NCBI GenBank assembly: GCA_963714405.1
Contig: CAVQOH010000002.1
Location: forward strand, 1 to 64,000
Reading direction: 5' to 3'
Length of the DNA: 64,000 nucleotides
Source of the DNA: JAZGGS01 sp963714405
GTDB lineage: Bacteria > Bacteroidota > Ignavibacteria > Ignavibacteriales > Ignavibacteriaceae
In this document: piece after piece, positions 45,084 to 55,016 of the stretch
Position numbering within the stretch: position 1 is the stretch's first letter
Layout: every line of letters begins with the position of its first letter
Translations under genes and position numbers: made by a program
Notes under the pieces: generated by a model
Seen by the model: only the letters and a program-made list of their open reading frames with translations
The model's database searches: none
Told to the model about the DNA's origin: nothing

Positions 45084-46232
45084 TTAGTCTGTATTAATTA
45101 ATTTTCCTGGTATTCGATCAGGATAAGTTATTTCATCATGACAATCATCACATCTTATATTTTCAGCAAATATACTTTCTTTGTGGCAATCTATGCAATC
45201 ATTATCTACATGATTTTCATCCAGCATTAGATCCGTAATTCCATGATTAAAATTTCCAGAATTCCAGACTGAATGGCAACTAAGACATTCATTATTTAAC
45301 CCAGTATAATCAATTTTCGATTCATGGCATTTGCTGCAAGAAAGATTCTTATGATAATTAGAAAGTGCCCAGCCGGTTCTACTTAGATGATTAAAAGGTT
45401 CTGTAATTTTATTCTTATGACAAAATGAGCATTTGTTGTTTTCGTGACAATCAAAACACCTGCTGTGTCTAAGTTCTTCTGAAATATCAACTTTTAATGG
45501 GTGATCATAGTAGCCATTTTTAACATTCAGTGTTTTTTTCGAATCATGGCATCTTATGCAATTTTCATTTTTATGGCAACTAACACAGTCTAGAGCAAAT
45601 TGCTTAGTGTGATCGTTATGAAAAAAAGTAACCAGTTTATTTATACTGTAAATGGTTTCATAAACAATTTTATTAGGTTGCTTAACATTAGGATGTGATT
45701 TCATCTCGAATTCTGATGATACTTCTGTAATTGTCCAACTTTCCTTGTCATCTTTTTTTGCATGGCAAGATACACATTCTGTTTTTCGAGACCATTGACG
45801 ATGGCAACTTAAACATTTTTGATGTAATGCACCTTTAAGATCAGGAACACGAATATCTTCTCGTTGTCGTGTTTTTGAATGACACTCAACACAAGATATA
45901 ATTGGACCTAAAGTATTATGATGATGGCAAGCAAGACAACCCCCGGTCATTTCGGACATTTGAGCATGCAAATTGTGTGGAAAAATAACCGGTAAATACT
46001 GATCTTTTATTGCATCTAAAACTACAATATTTGGACCTGAATTTGGGGCTGGATCCTCTCTAATCATTGAGTATCGTGGACATTCATGCAGACAGGGATC
46101 ATCCTTAGTTGGAACTTGGCAGGAATGACAACTCCTACAGTTTAATTTCAATTGTGAATGGTCCTTTTCCTGAGAATAGAATACCTGATTATATAAAACA
46201 AGAATAATCAGAAAAAATAAATGATTATTCAT
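45084..46232 (-). CDS. Periplasmic multiheme cytochrome c, 13 CxxCH motifs
   Basis: The 382-residue protein has a signal peptide (cleavage near 'VFYSQ') and 13 CxxCH motifs, with scattered extra His in cytochrome c3/c7 style (HNLHAQM, HNDHTKQF). An additional Cys-rich N-terminal patch (HSCQVPTKDDPCLHEC) could bind another cofactor. It starts within the 3' end of the NrfD-like gene (8-base overlap). It should take electrons from, or give electrons to, the FeS/NrfD complex on the periplasmic side, as in Hmc, Qrc or Cbc4-type complexes. Confidence 0.92.
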   Translation of the reverse strand: MNNHLFFLIILVLYNQVFYSQEKDHSQLKLNCRSCHSCQVPTKDDPCLHECPRYSMIREDPAPNSGPNIVVLDAIKDQYLPVIFPHNLHAQMSEMTGGCLACHHHNTLGPIISCVECHSKTRQREDIRVPDLKGALHQKCLSCHRQWSRKTECVSCHAKKDDKESWTITEVSSEFEMKSHPNVKQPNKIVYETIYSINKLVTFFHNDHTKQFALDCVSCHKNENCIRCHDSKKTLNVKNGYYDHPLKVDISEELRHSRCFDCHENNKCSFCHKNKITEPFNHLSRTGWALSNYHKNLSCSKCHESKIDYTGLNNECLSCHSVWNSGNFNHGITDLMLDENHVDNDCIDCHKESIFAENIRCDDCHDEITYPDRIPGKLINTD

Positions 46233-47472
46233 TATTTAACCCTGTAATAGAATATTTTGATTTTGGAATTGATTTTTTATCGGGTAGACTTATAACTGGG
46301 AAATACATAACAATAGCCCGATATATCAATATCAATATTGAAATGAATCCAATAGTGACAGATATTTCACCAAAAGAGGGTAAATAAGTATCAAGTGCGT
46401 ACGGTGCTGAATATGCAACAAGGAAACAATTAATTCTATTTATTAGTACACCTACCACAACAAAGGAAGCCGAAATAAATAGCAAAATTGGTGACTTTAA
46501 TACTTTTTCATCGAATAACATACGTAAAGGAATGATAATACCAATCAAAATTTCAATGACAAACATTACGCTTTGTACGTTAATCTCTGTTAAGTAAATA
46601 TAGGTACCCCTTATAACCATATCAATTATCTTAACAGCCAAATAAATTCCAAGAAGTGGTACAACTCTTCTTGCTAATCTTGAAAGAACATCCATCTCCC
46701 TTTTCAATCCAAGAGATCTTGATGCAATCAATGATTCGAAAATTATCATTGGAAATCCAACAGCTATTGCTGAGAATAAAAACAGTAGTGGTAAGATAGG
46801 TGTTTGCCAAAGCGGGTGCATTTTACTACCAGCAATAACCATTAGCGTACCCAAAGAAGATTGATGAAGTGTGGAAAGAACAACTCCCGCTATGATAAAA
46901 ATAAACATTGTTTTTCCAAGTCCACGATCAAGTAATCGAAGCAATAAATCAATGGATTTATTAAACCTTGATAGCATTCCCTTTAACCTGACATTACCTA
47001 TGAATTTTTCTGTTATAACAGGAAGAAATTCTATATAAAGCACTGTTGCATAAATCATTACACAAATGCCAACCTCAAACAGTGGAGAGGTTCCATTCCA
47101 CATTATCAGTGGGTGCCATATGTAATAATACCGCCCCAAATCAACAAAAACCCCAATGGCTACAAATGTATAACCAAGCATTGCAGTAAGTAACGCGGGA
47201 CGAAGTATTGAATGATATCTTTCTTTATGTATTATATGACCCAAAGCTGCACTGGTGAATCCACCAGCTGCGAGTGCAACACCCGTTGCAACATCTATAG
47301 CAATCCATATTCCCCACGGATGCTGATTGCATAGGTTTGTCATCTCACCTAATCCATAAATAAACCGAATGGTTAGAAATACTAAAGCGTTTATTGCTAA
47401 TAAAATTAGAACTATTACACCCGGAGTGATAAATTTCATCTTAATTGGAGTAGGCCGCAGTAATAATTCCAC
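46225..47472 (-). CDS. NrfD/HybB-type quinone-interacting membrane subunit
   Basis: The 415-residue protein has about ten membrane helices and family features of HybB/HmcC/NrfD (CNQHPWGIWIAIDVATGVAL, RYYYIWHPLIMWNG). This subunit exchanges electrons with menaquinone. It overlaps the FeS subunit gene by one base and the cytochrome gene by 8, so the three are an obligate complex. No hydrogenase or molybdopterin catalytic subunit is present, so the complex is a quinone-cytochrome exchanger rather than a hydrogenase. Confidence 0.93.
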   Translation of the reverse strand: MELLLRPTPIKMKFITPGVIVLILLAINALVFLTIRFIYGLGEMTNLCNQHPWGIWIAIDVATGVALAAGGFTSAALGHIIHKERYHSILRPALLTAMLGYTFVAIGVFVDLGRYYYIWHPLIMWNGTSPLFEVGICVMIYATVLYIEFLPVITEKFIGNVRLKGMLSRFNKSIDLLLRLLDRGLGKTMFIFIIAGVVLSTLHQSSLGTLMVIAGSKMHPLWQTPILPLLFLFSAIAVGFPMIIFESLIASRSLGLKREMDVLSRLARRVVPLLGIYLAVKIIDMVIRGTYIYLTEINVQSVMFVIEILIGIIIPLRMLFDEKVLKSPILLFISASFVVVGVLINRINCFLVAYSAPYALDTYLPSFGEISVTIGFISILILIYRAIVMYFPVISLPDKKSIPKSKYSITGLNNE

Positions 47473-48371
47473 TATAAAACCTCTTCAGATTTATTTCTGC
47501 TTTTATTTAGCCACATTACTCCGCCTAACAAAGCATAAAGTGCTATGGGCGGAACAAAATAGGCAAATATTCCATGTTGAATTGATTCAGTAACACCGGG
47601 TGCTGGTTTTTCATCTAAAACTGGGAAATCAAGCTTGGCAAAATCCTGCCCAGCCACATAAAGCCAGGAAGTACCACCAACTTCATTTTCGCCCATTACA
47701 TAATTTATATATCTATCAGGATGTTTTTTTATTCTGTTGTAGGCGATCTCAATTAAATCTTCTCTTTTACCATAGGTAATGGCTTCAGTTGGACAAATTT
47801 CAACACAAGCCGGTAATTTTCCCTCACTAGTTTTGTCAAAACAAAAATCACATTTCATAATTTTAGGTTCAATTGCTTTTGAATATTCGAAAGCAGGTAC
47901 CTGGAAAGGACATGCTATCATGCAGTATCTGCAGCCAATACATTTGTTTGTATCCCAGGTTACGGCACCATTTTCCTGCTTTGTAAATGCACCAACAATA
48001 CAAGCAGAGACGCATGCAGGTTCATTACAGTGCATACATTGAACTTTTACGTCTGTTGGTAAAAATTGATTTTTAGGATTTTTGTATTCATTAACAACAG
48101 TTAAAGAATATTCATCAGGTCTTCTTTTTTTATTAAATATTGAACGATTACTATATGATTCGATTGATCCAGTTTTTAGATTGTGTGCTTTTTTACAAGC
48201 CCACTCACAATTTCTACAGCCTATACAAACTGTTGTATCAACCAAGACCCCCATTCTCTTCTTTACCATCTCCGATCGTGAAGCTGCTTTAGAAGAGTGC
48301 GAATTTGTTATAGTACTAAATCCAAGAATTGTGGCGGTCTTTAAAAAATTACGGCGGTTTTGTGTTGCCAT
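47472..48371 (-). CDS. Tat-exported 4Fe-4S ferredoxin subunit (HybA/HmcB-like)
   Basis: The 299-residue protein starts with a Tat signal (NRRNFLKTATILGFST). Four cysteine sets follow: CIGCRNCEWAC, CMHCNEPACVSAC, CIGCRYCMIAC and CDFC with CVEIC, enough for four 4Fe-4S clusters. A C-terminal membrane helix (FAYFVPPIALYALLGG) anchors it. It would wire the quinone site of the NrfD-like subunit to the multiheme cytochrome. A strong AGGAGG precedes the ATG. It is the first gene of the six-gene operon that also encodes the kinase and two receivers. Confidence 0.93.
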   Translation of the reverse strand: MATQNRRNFLKTATILGFSTITNSHSSKAASRSEMVKKRMGVLVDTTVCIGCRNCEWACKKAHNLKTGSIESYSNRSIFNKKRRPDEYSLTVVNEYKNPKNQFLPTDVKVQCMHCNEPACVSACIVGAFTKQENGAVTWDTNKCIGCRYCMIACPFQVPAFEYSKAIEPKIMKCDFCFDKTSEGKLPACVEICPTEAITYGKREDLIEIAYNRIKKHPDRYINYVMGENEVGGTSWLYVAGQDFAKLDFPVLDEKPAPGVTESIQHGIFAYFVPPIALYALLGGVMWLNKSRNKSEEVL

Positions 48372-48708
48372 AATTTTATCCTCCTTGAAAAAAGTAAATT
48401 GAATTCTGCTAGTACATTTATCTGCTACTATAAACTAAATATCATACCATAGTTACATTCCACCTGATTTATCAAATGGTGCTTAAATTTTAAATAATCT
48501 GATTATTCGACGAGACATTTTTGAATTTTCTTTACAAAGAATTGAGTTTTCCTAATTGTGATAATAACTTAAAGCATCTTTTGTCAGTATAGAGAATTTG
48601 TCTTATTAACAATTTTTTCTAACAAGTAGTAATATTTGTTATTTATATCCAAAAATACGAGAATCTGATACTTTTAAGGTTGGATAAAACGGAATGGAAA
48701 AGCAAAAG
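48372..48708. other. Upstream region of the redox operon, no gene seen
   Basis: About 337 AT-rich bases between the arylsulfotransferase-like gene and the FeS subunit gene, both minus. It must hold the operon promoter. I found no clear palindrome, no -24/-12 site and no copy of the TGTCACTA motif. Confidence 0.5.
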
Positions 48709-50892
48709 TTACTTAAGAAAAATCATTTTTTTAACAGAAATATAGCTGGATGTGATTTTATTTTCCGGAATAAAGTGAAGTTTATAAAAATAAACTCCGC
48801 TTGAAAAATCTTGTGCGTTAAAATTTATTTTATAATCTCCAGCTTGTTGAATTTCATTTACAAGAATTTCAAGTTCTTTTCCCAAGACATCATAAACTTG
48901 AATCTTTACAAATCCGTTTTCAGCAATCTTGTAATCAATTTTTGTTTCAGAATTAAATGGATTAGGATAGTTTTGAAGAAGAAGAAAACCATCAACAGGT
49001 TCGATTGTTTCTATTCCTAAATAAACGGAATCGGTAACTCCAATCATATCCACAATTTGTGCAATCCTGCTTGAATCTGTATCAACTCTAATATGAAGTG
49101 TATCTCTAAAATAACCATCTTCAGAAGGTTTAAATTTAATTTCTATTTGTTCGCTACCAAATGGCTGTAATGTAAATGGAACATTTTTATTAATACTATA
49201 AGAATTTTCAGTATGGTAAAAACCCGTTACGGTTAGTTCTTCATTTGAATTATTAAATACACTAATAAAAATTGATGAAGAATCTCCAACCTCAACGGGG
49301 CTGAAGAAGATTGAATCAGGGTTTGCCACGAACAGATTTGTCTTCCAGGGAAACCTTAAAGCTCTGTAATTAGCAAATGAATCTGGCATCGAGAGTTCGA
49401 ATGCTATGCTGCCGTCATCCCTTACTTCAGTTAATAAAAGTGTATTCTCCAAACCCCATCCCCAGCCGATTAAAGTATTATTACTGCTCAATTTTCTTGC
49501 GCTACCCATAGCAAAAAAGTAATTTGGAGGTTCGTTTTGAAAAGCCCAAACTAAAGTAGCAGTCTTGGTAGCCTCATCTAAATGATATTCTAAACTTCTT
49601 GAATATGATGGAATATGGAGATTTCCATTATCAAAGAGAGTAATATTTCCATTGGATAACCTGCGGATATCATGTTGATGGGAAAATGTTCTGGGATCTC
49701 CTATAAATTGAAATTGATTGTTCCTGGATTTCAGTCCTCCTAATCGCCAGATTATTTCGCCTGACTGCCGATTTATTTTAGTAATTTCATCTAAGTGCCT
49801 GGATGAAATTAAAAGATTTCCATCTTCATCTAACTCAATGGCATTTCCGTGAACATAATCAATTGTGTGTGCTGTTAAATCAATATCTTCTGTAGCATCA
49901 GTTATTTCAAAATGATCCCAGCTTCTCCACTGAAATATAACATTTTTGTCTGCATCAAGTTCTTGAACAATTAAACCGATAACTATTGCATTGGGATCTC
50001 CTCCGGGAACAATCGTATCCATTCTTACCGGCTGCCAATCATAGGACATCAGGAACGAATGACCATTCGGGAACAGAAGAAATTCATGGTCATCAGTAGG
50101 ATAACCATTTCCGCAGGCAAAACTATCAATAACTGTGTAAGATGAATCCATTGCCCGAAACGTTCGACTAGCCAAATCATAGTAAGTTAACAAACCATTA
50201 GGCTGAACTTTAAAGTCTCCCTGCGGTTTTGCTACTTTTGAATAATATACTGGAATCCCATTATTATCAATAATCATCCGGTAAATGAATGCCCCGGAAG
50301 ATGAAAAAGGAGAAATAAAGAGATAACCTGGAGTTGGATTGTTGGAAACGTTTACTATAAGAGGAGGAAAATAATCAGGTAAACTATCAGTGTATGAATG
50401 ATTTTTAGATTCAATTACTGTACTTATTCCATTTTCCATTTTTTTATCATATCTATACTCATCTTTAAGAAGTGATAATTTTTCATCCACTATCTTATCA
50501 CATATTCTGAATGAAAACTGTAATTGGTCAAATTCTTCACCCTCAATGGTTTTAACTTCACCATGTAAATTTACATTAACAGTTTCACCGAGTTTGAATG
50601 GAATTGAAGGTTTAAATATGATTGTTTTTAAATCTTCCGCAACAAAAATTTTCCCGCTCAATATTCCACTCTTTGAACCTCTAACAACAATATCGTTTTT
50701 ACTTAAACTGTTTTTCTCAATTAAATTTCCTTCTCTCAATATTATGGTAGTTAAAGGTAAATTCATTGATGAACCAGGTTGTGGCGAGATAAACTGATAC
50801 TTATGAATATTGGAATTTTGTGCGAACGATGTACTGAGAAGGATATATAGTAAAAATATAAATTGTAAATATTTAATAACAACGATGTTCAT
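48709..50892 (-). CDS. Secreted arylsulfotransferase-like protein with T9SS sorting domain (copy 1)
   Basis: The 727-residue protein has a signal peptide ending near 'TSFAQ', an N-terminal beta region, and a propeller domain of the arylsulfotransferase (ASST) type: DYVHGNAIELDEDGNLLISS in part, INRQSGEIIWRLGG and FSHQHDIRRL. A beta-sandwich ('FNNSNEELTVTGFY') and a type A T9SS domain (NYPNPFNSETKI, ending KKMIFLK) close it. ASST enzymes move sulfate between phenols; activity here is untested. It has a tandem paralogue 117 bases upstream on the same strand. Confidence 0.88.
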   Translation of the reverse strand: MNIVVIKYLQFIFLLYILLSTSFAQNSNIHKYQFISPQPGSSMNLPLTTIILREGNLIEKNSLSKNDIVVRGSKSGILSGKIFVAEDLKTIIFKPSIPFKLGETVNVNLHGEVKTIEGEEFDQLQFSFRICDKIVDEKLSLLKDEYRYDKKMENGISTVIESKNHSYTDSLPDYFPPLIVNVSNNPTPGYLFISPFSSSGAFIYRMIIDNNGIPVYYSKVAKPQGDFKVQPNGLLTYYDLASRTFRAMDSSYTVIDSFACGNGYPTDDHEFLLFPNGHSFLMSYDWQPVRMDTIVPGGDPNAIVIGLIVQELDADKNVIFQWRSWDHFEITDATEDIDLTAHTIDYVHGNAIELDEDGNLLISSRHLDEITKINRQSGEIIWRLGGLKSRNNQFQFIGDPRTFSHQHDIRRLSNGNITLFDNGNLHIPSYSRSLEYHLDEATKTATLVWAFQNEPPNYFFAMGSARKLSSNNTLIGWGWGLENTLLLTEVRDDGSIAFELSMPDSFANYRALRFPWKTNLFVANPDSIFFSPVEVGDSSSIFISVFNNSNEELTVTGFYHTENSYSINKNVPFTLQPFGSEQIEIKFKPSEDGYFRDTLHIRVDTDSSRIAQIVDMIGVTDSVYLGIETIEPVDGFLLLQNYPNPFNSETKIDYKIAENGFVKIQVYDVLGKELEILVNEIQQAGDYKINFNAQDFSSGVYFYKLHFIPENKITSSYISVKKMIFLK

Positions 50893-51009
50893 GTTCTTAC
50901 AACGTAATTTATAATTAAATTTAAATCGGATAGAAACAATTTATATATAACTTAAAAAATATTTTAAAGAAGAACCAGGAAAGATATTATTACAAAATAC
51001 AAGTAAATA

Positions 51010-53184
51010 CTATTTAAGCAATATTAGTTTTTTAGTATCCGTAAAGTTACCTGCCTGAATTTGATAGAAATATACACCGCTGGGAAAATTATGGCCATAA
51101 AATATTTTCTTATGAGTACCAGCAGGTAATTCTTCACTAAGAAGTGTTTCAATTTCATTCCCCAACACATCATAAATTTTCAATGTGACAAAGCTTACTT
51201 CCGGAAGTGTAAATCTAATCGTAGAAATTGGATTAAATGGATTTGGGTAGTTTTGTTCTAAATGAAATGGATTTACTTCGTGTATATTTTCAACATTTGA
51301 AAAAATTGTATCTGTCCTACCTCCCATTACTAAAATCTGTGCAATCCTGCCAGTATTATTATCAGATCTGATATGTAGATAGTCCTCAAAGAATCCTTCT
51401 TCAATGGGTTTAAATTTTACTTTTATTGAAGCAGATTGTTGAGGCGCAATATTTATTGGTAGCAAGGCATCAACAGAATAGCTAAAATTTTTATTATAGA
51501 ATCCATTAATTTCTAAATTATCCATAGAGTTATTTTTAACATCCACATTTATTATTGCTGAGTCACCAACTGCTACTGATTCAAAGAATATTGAATCCGG
51601 ATTTACTGTAAAATAATTTGTCCTCCAATTAAATTTAAATACACGATAACTAAAGATCGAATCTGGTAATAACCACTCTAAAGCTACAGTACCATCAGCT
51701 TTTATTTCACTTACTGCTCTGGCATTAAAATGATATCCCCACCCAATTAAAGTGTTGTGATTTTCCAGACGCCTGCTGCTTGCCAAGGCTCGAGTAAATG
51801 TAGTTGGGTTATTGTTATACTTCCAAACTAACACAGCTATTTTATTTATTTCATCCAATTGGTATTCAAGACTTCTGCTTACAGGAGGTATGTGCAAGTT
51901 ACCGTTATCAAATAAAGTTACATTGCCGTTTGGTAACTTGCGTATATCGTGTTGATGAGAGAATGTAATTGGATCTCCAATAAATTGGAATTGGTTGTTA
52001 TGTGATTTAATCCCACCAAATCTCCATATTATTTCACCCGTTTGCCTGTTTATTTTAGTTATCTCATCCATATGCCTTGAAGATAGTAATATATTTCCAT
52101 CGTCATCAATTTCTAAAGCATTTCCATGAACATAATCTATGCTGTGTGCAGTTAAATCTATATCTTCAGTGGCATCTGTAATTAAGAAATGATCCCAGCT
52201 TCTCCATTGAAAAATCACATTTCGTGCAGAATCAAGTTCTTGTATTATTAATCCTCTAACGATTGCGGAAGGATCTCCTCCTTGAACAATTGTATCCATT
52301 CTAACGTATTGAGGATCTGTTGCAAGCAAAAAGGAATGACCATTTTCAAAAACCAGCAACTCATGGTTATCATTTGCATAACCATTACCACATTCAAAAC
52401 TATCTACAATAGCATAAGATGAATCCATCATATAAAACTTCTGGGGGATATCATCCCAATATGTCAGTAATCCGTTAAACTGAAGTTTAAAATCCAATTT
52501 TGCTGAAAGTGTTCTCTGATAATAAATAGGCACAGCATCATTATCCAGAATCATTGTGTAACCAATCAATGGACTAGAAAGAATATAAGGAGCTATAAAT
52601 ATAAATTTATCTGAGGGATTGTTAACGATATTTACATCAAATTGAGGTATATCTTCGGGAGGATTTCTTTTTACATCAATAACTAGACTATTTAAATCAC
52701 TTAGTTTGTTATTTGGGTAAACAAAATCACTATTCATATATATATCTTTATAGCAGAATTCATTTTCATCACAAATTGCATCAGTGATTTTGAATTGAAA
52801 GTTCAAAGGCAGTAAAACAATGCCCGATTCAGTTAAAATATTTCCTTTTAATTCTACAGAAACTAATTCACCTGTACGAAAATTAAATTCCGGTTCAAAT
52901 ATTAATGTTTTAAAATCGGTTGAAAGGAAAAGTTCTCCACTATGTACTCCGCTTTTTGAACCAACTACACTAATAGAGTTGTTATTAAAGGAATTAGCTC
53001 TAACTCTTTCCCCGTGTCTGATAATTATATTTGTTTCAGGTCGATGAAGTGAACTACCATGCCTAGGTGCAATAAACTGATATGCTTCCAGGTTTAAAGA
53101 TTGCGAATAAACTGGAACTGAAAGATATACGGATACAATTGCAGAAACGATTACTGTTTTATATATAAGTTTTCTAATGATCAT
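51010..53184 (-). CDS. Secreted arylsulfotransferase-like protein with T9SS sorting domain (copy 2)
   Basis: The 724-residue paralogue shares the full architecture and long identical blocks with the downstream copy (ATEDIDLTAH, INRQTGEIIWRFGG, FSHQHDIRKL, RSLEYQLDE). The signal peptide ends near 'VYSQS'. The T9SS domain reads NYPNPFNPISTI and ends KKLILLK. The N-terminal 170 residues are the most diverged part. A tandem duplication followed by divergence is the simplest explanation. Confidence 0.88.
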   Translation of the reverse strand: MIIRKLIYKTVIVSAIVSVYLSVPVYSQSLNLEAYQFIAPRHGSSLHRPETNIIIRHGERVRANSFNNNSISVVGSKSGVHSGELFLSTDFKTLIFEPEFNFRTGELVSVELKGNILTESGIVLLPLNFQFKITDAICDENEFCYKDIYMNSDFVYPNNKLSDLNSLVIDVKRNPPEDIPQFDVNIVNNPSDKFIFIAPYILSSPLIGYTMILDNDAVPIYYQRTLSAKLDFKLQFNGLLTYWDDIPQKFYMMDSSYAIVDSFECGNGYANDNHELLVFENGHSFLLATDPQYVRMDTIVQGGDPSAIVRGLIIQELDSARNVIFQWRSWDHFLITDATEDIDLTAHSIDYVHGNALEIDDDGNILLSSRHMDEITKINRQTGEIIWRFGGIKSHNNQFQFIGDPITFSHQHDIRKLPNGNVTLFDNGNLHIPPVSRSLEYQLDEINKIAVLVWKYNNNPTTFTRALASSRRLENHNTLIGWGYHFNARAVSEIKADGTVALEWLLPDSIFSYRVFKFNWRTNYFTVNPDSIFFESVAVGDSAIINVDVKNNSMDNLEINGFYNKNFSYSVDALLPINIAPQQSASIKVKFKPIEEGFFEDYLHIRSDNNTGRIAQILVMGGRTDTIFSNVENIHEVNPFHLEQNYPNPFNPISTIRFTLPEVSFVTLKIYDVLGNEIETLLSEELPAGTHKKIFYGHNFPSGVYFYQIQAGNFTDTKKLILLK

Positions 53185-53203
53185 TTGATAATCATTAAAT
53201 TAA

Positions 53204-54418
53204 TTACTTTAAATCATGCTCTATTCCACACCTTGGGCAAAAAACATTATCTTTTTTGTATGCGGGTGGTACTTTTATTTTTAATCCGCAAGAGCAATTA
53301 ACAAAGGAGTAGTTGTTCACCTTCATTATTATATCGCCCATATTTCTTTGTGTTTGCTTTTTAGTCATTCCAGTTAAAGGAACAGCTCCTGCTTCTCTTA
53401 AATTTAATTTGGAAGTATCTGTTAGCGCTGCTGCAGGTATTAAATTTTCTTTGCTTCCTTTTATAGTGTTAAATGCATTTTGATAATCGATAAAGTTTGC
53501 TCCTTTACCAATTCCTCTTAAAATTTTTACTCTCTCTGAAATTGGAGGATGAGTGCTTGATAGATCAGATAATTTTCTACCCTTCTTTTTTAATGGATTT
53601 GCTATGTACATTGGCGCAGTAACTTTATTTGCAGATTTTAAATCCTGCGTGGAGTTTGAAATTTTTTCCAAAGCCGACGCGAGACCTTCAGGATACCTTG
53701 TATATCTTACCGCGGAGGCATCAGCAAGGTATTCCCTTTTTCTGGATATTGCGAAGTAAAGTAACTGAGCCATAATTGGCCCTAAGATAGCAAAAGCTAT
53801 AGCAACGATCATTAAAACTAATTGAGCCTGTCCTCCACCGCTCTTAGATGATTTTGAACCATACCTTCCCCCGGAAAACCAAAAACTCCGTAAAAATACT
53901 TGGGAGATTAATACAATACTGCCAAGCATCATACCTGCAATTGTCATAAAAAGTACATCACGGTTAACAATATGAGACATTTCGTGCGCAACAACTCCCT
54001 GCAACTCGTCGCGGTTTAATTTTGCCAACAATCCTGCTGTAACAGCAATTGCGGTATTATCTGGTTTAACTCCTGTTGCAAATGCATTTGGTGCTTCGCT
54101 GTTGATAATGTATACTTTAGGCATAAATGGAAAGTTTGATGCAATTTTCATCTCCTCAACAATATTAAAAAGCTGTGGATGAACATCTTTTGTAACTTCT
54201 TTCGCACCGCTAACAGCAAGTAAAATTTTACTCCCGCTGGAATAGCTTATAAGTGAAAGGATACCCCAAATAAAAAGTGCAAGAACTAATCCGAGCAATC
54301 CTCCACCATCAGGGTAATATGCACTTCCAATAATATATCCGAGAAGTATTAATATTACACCCATTGATATAAAAAGGAAAGCAGATTTACGCTTATTAGA
54401 GCGGATTAATTCCCACAT
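53204..54418 (-). CDS. M48-family membrane metalloprotease with C-terminal zinc ribbon
   Basis: The 404-residue protein has two N-terminal helices, the zinc site GVVAHEMSHIVNRD and two more helices, as in HtpX-type M48B proteases, then EYLADASAVRYTRYPEGL with the third ligand Glu. Residues about 370-404 add a ribbon (VNCSCGLKIKV, FCPRCGIEH) not found in E. coli HtpX. It should degrade membrane proteins under stress. The LemA-like gene lies 34 bases upstream; M48-LemA pairs are common. Confidence 0.92.
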   Translation of the reverse strand: MWELIRSNKRKSAFLFISMGVILILLGYIIGSAYYPDGGGLLGLVLALFIWGILSLISYSSGSKILLAVSGAKEVTKDVHPQLFNIVEEMKIASNFPFMPKVYIINSEAPNAFATGVKPDNTAIAVTAGLLAKLNRDELQGVVAHEMSHIVNRDVLFMTIAGMMLGSIVLISQVFLRSFWFSGGRYGSKSSKSGGGQAQLVLMIVAIAFAILGPIMAQLLYFAISRKREYLADASAVRYTRYPEGLASALEKISNSTQDLKSANKVTAPMYIANPLKKKGRKLSDLSSTHPPISERVKILRGIGKGANFIDYQNAFNTIKGSKENLIPAAALTDTSKLNLREAGAVPLTGMTKKQTQRNMGDIIMKVNNYSFVNCSCGLKIKVPPAYKKDNVFCPRCGIEHDLK

Positions 54419-54452
54419 TTTATAAAACTTTCAAATTCAAAAAAAATTATTT

Positions 54453-55016
54453 TTAGTTTTTTCCAAAACTAACTTTTGGAACTTCTCTTTCTTTTTCATC
54501 TTCAATTTCAAAGAATTCTTCTTCTTTAAAGTTGAACATCCCGGCAATAATATTGGAAGGGAACATTTGAATTTTGTTATTATAAAATAGAACCTGATCA
54601 TTATAACTTTGCCGTGCAAATGATATTTTATTTTCTGTGGAAGTAAGCTCTTCCTGAAGAGCGAGAAAATTCTGGTTTGCTTTTAGATCAGGGTAGTTTT
54701 CTACAACAAGATTAAACTTGCCCAAAGCTCTTGTAAGTTCGCCTTCAGCTTTAGCTTTATCTCCTACACCTTCAGCTTCAACCGCCTGGCTTCTTGCTTT
54801 AGTAATATTTTCAAGTGTTTCTCTTTCATGTATCATATATCCTTTTACGGTTTCAATAAGATTAGGAATGAGATCATGCCTTCTTTTAAGCTGAACATCT
54901 ATTTGAGACCACGCATTTTTAACCTGGTTTCTTAATTTTATAAGCGAGTTGTAAATAGAAATAACGAACAGAACAACAGCCGCCACTAACGCAAGTATAA
55001 TTATTACTGCAGTCAT
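54453..55016 (-). CDS. lemA: LemA-family protein
   Basis: The 187-residue protein has an N-terminal membrane helix and the LemA core (NQVKNAWSQIDVQLKRRHDL, LVENYPDLKANQNFLALQEE, ISFARQSYNDQVLFYNN). LemA proteins are membrane-bound helical proteins of unclear role. It is coupled to the zinc-ribbon gene upstream (no gap) and the M48 protease downstream. Confidence 0.95.
   Translation of the reverse strand: MTAVIIILALVAAVVLFVISIYNSLIKLRNQVKNAWSQIDVQLKRRHDLIPNLIETVKGYMIHERETLENITKARSQAVEAEGVGDKAKAEGELTRALGKFNLVVENYPDLKANQNFLALQEELTSTENKISFARQSYNDQVLFYNNKIQMFPSNIIAGMFNFKEEEFFEIEDEKEREVPKVSFGKN

Noticed and set aside
46345..46365. Another TAGTGACA match resembling half of the bipartite motif
   Set aside because: It lies inside the NrfD-like coding sequence and the second half (GTWACTA) is missing at the required spacing.
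46225..48371. A HybAB-type hydrogenase operon
   Set aside because: No large or small NiFe hydrogenase subunit is encoded; the neighbours are a multiheme cytochrome and signalling genes.
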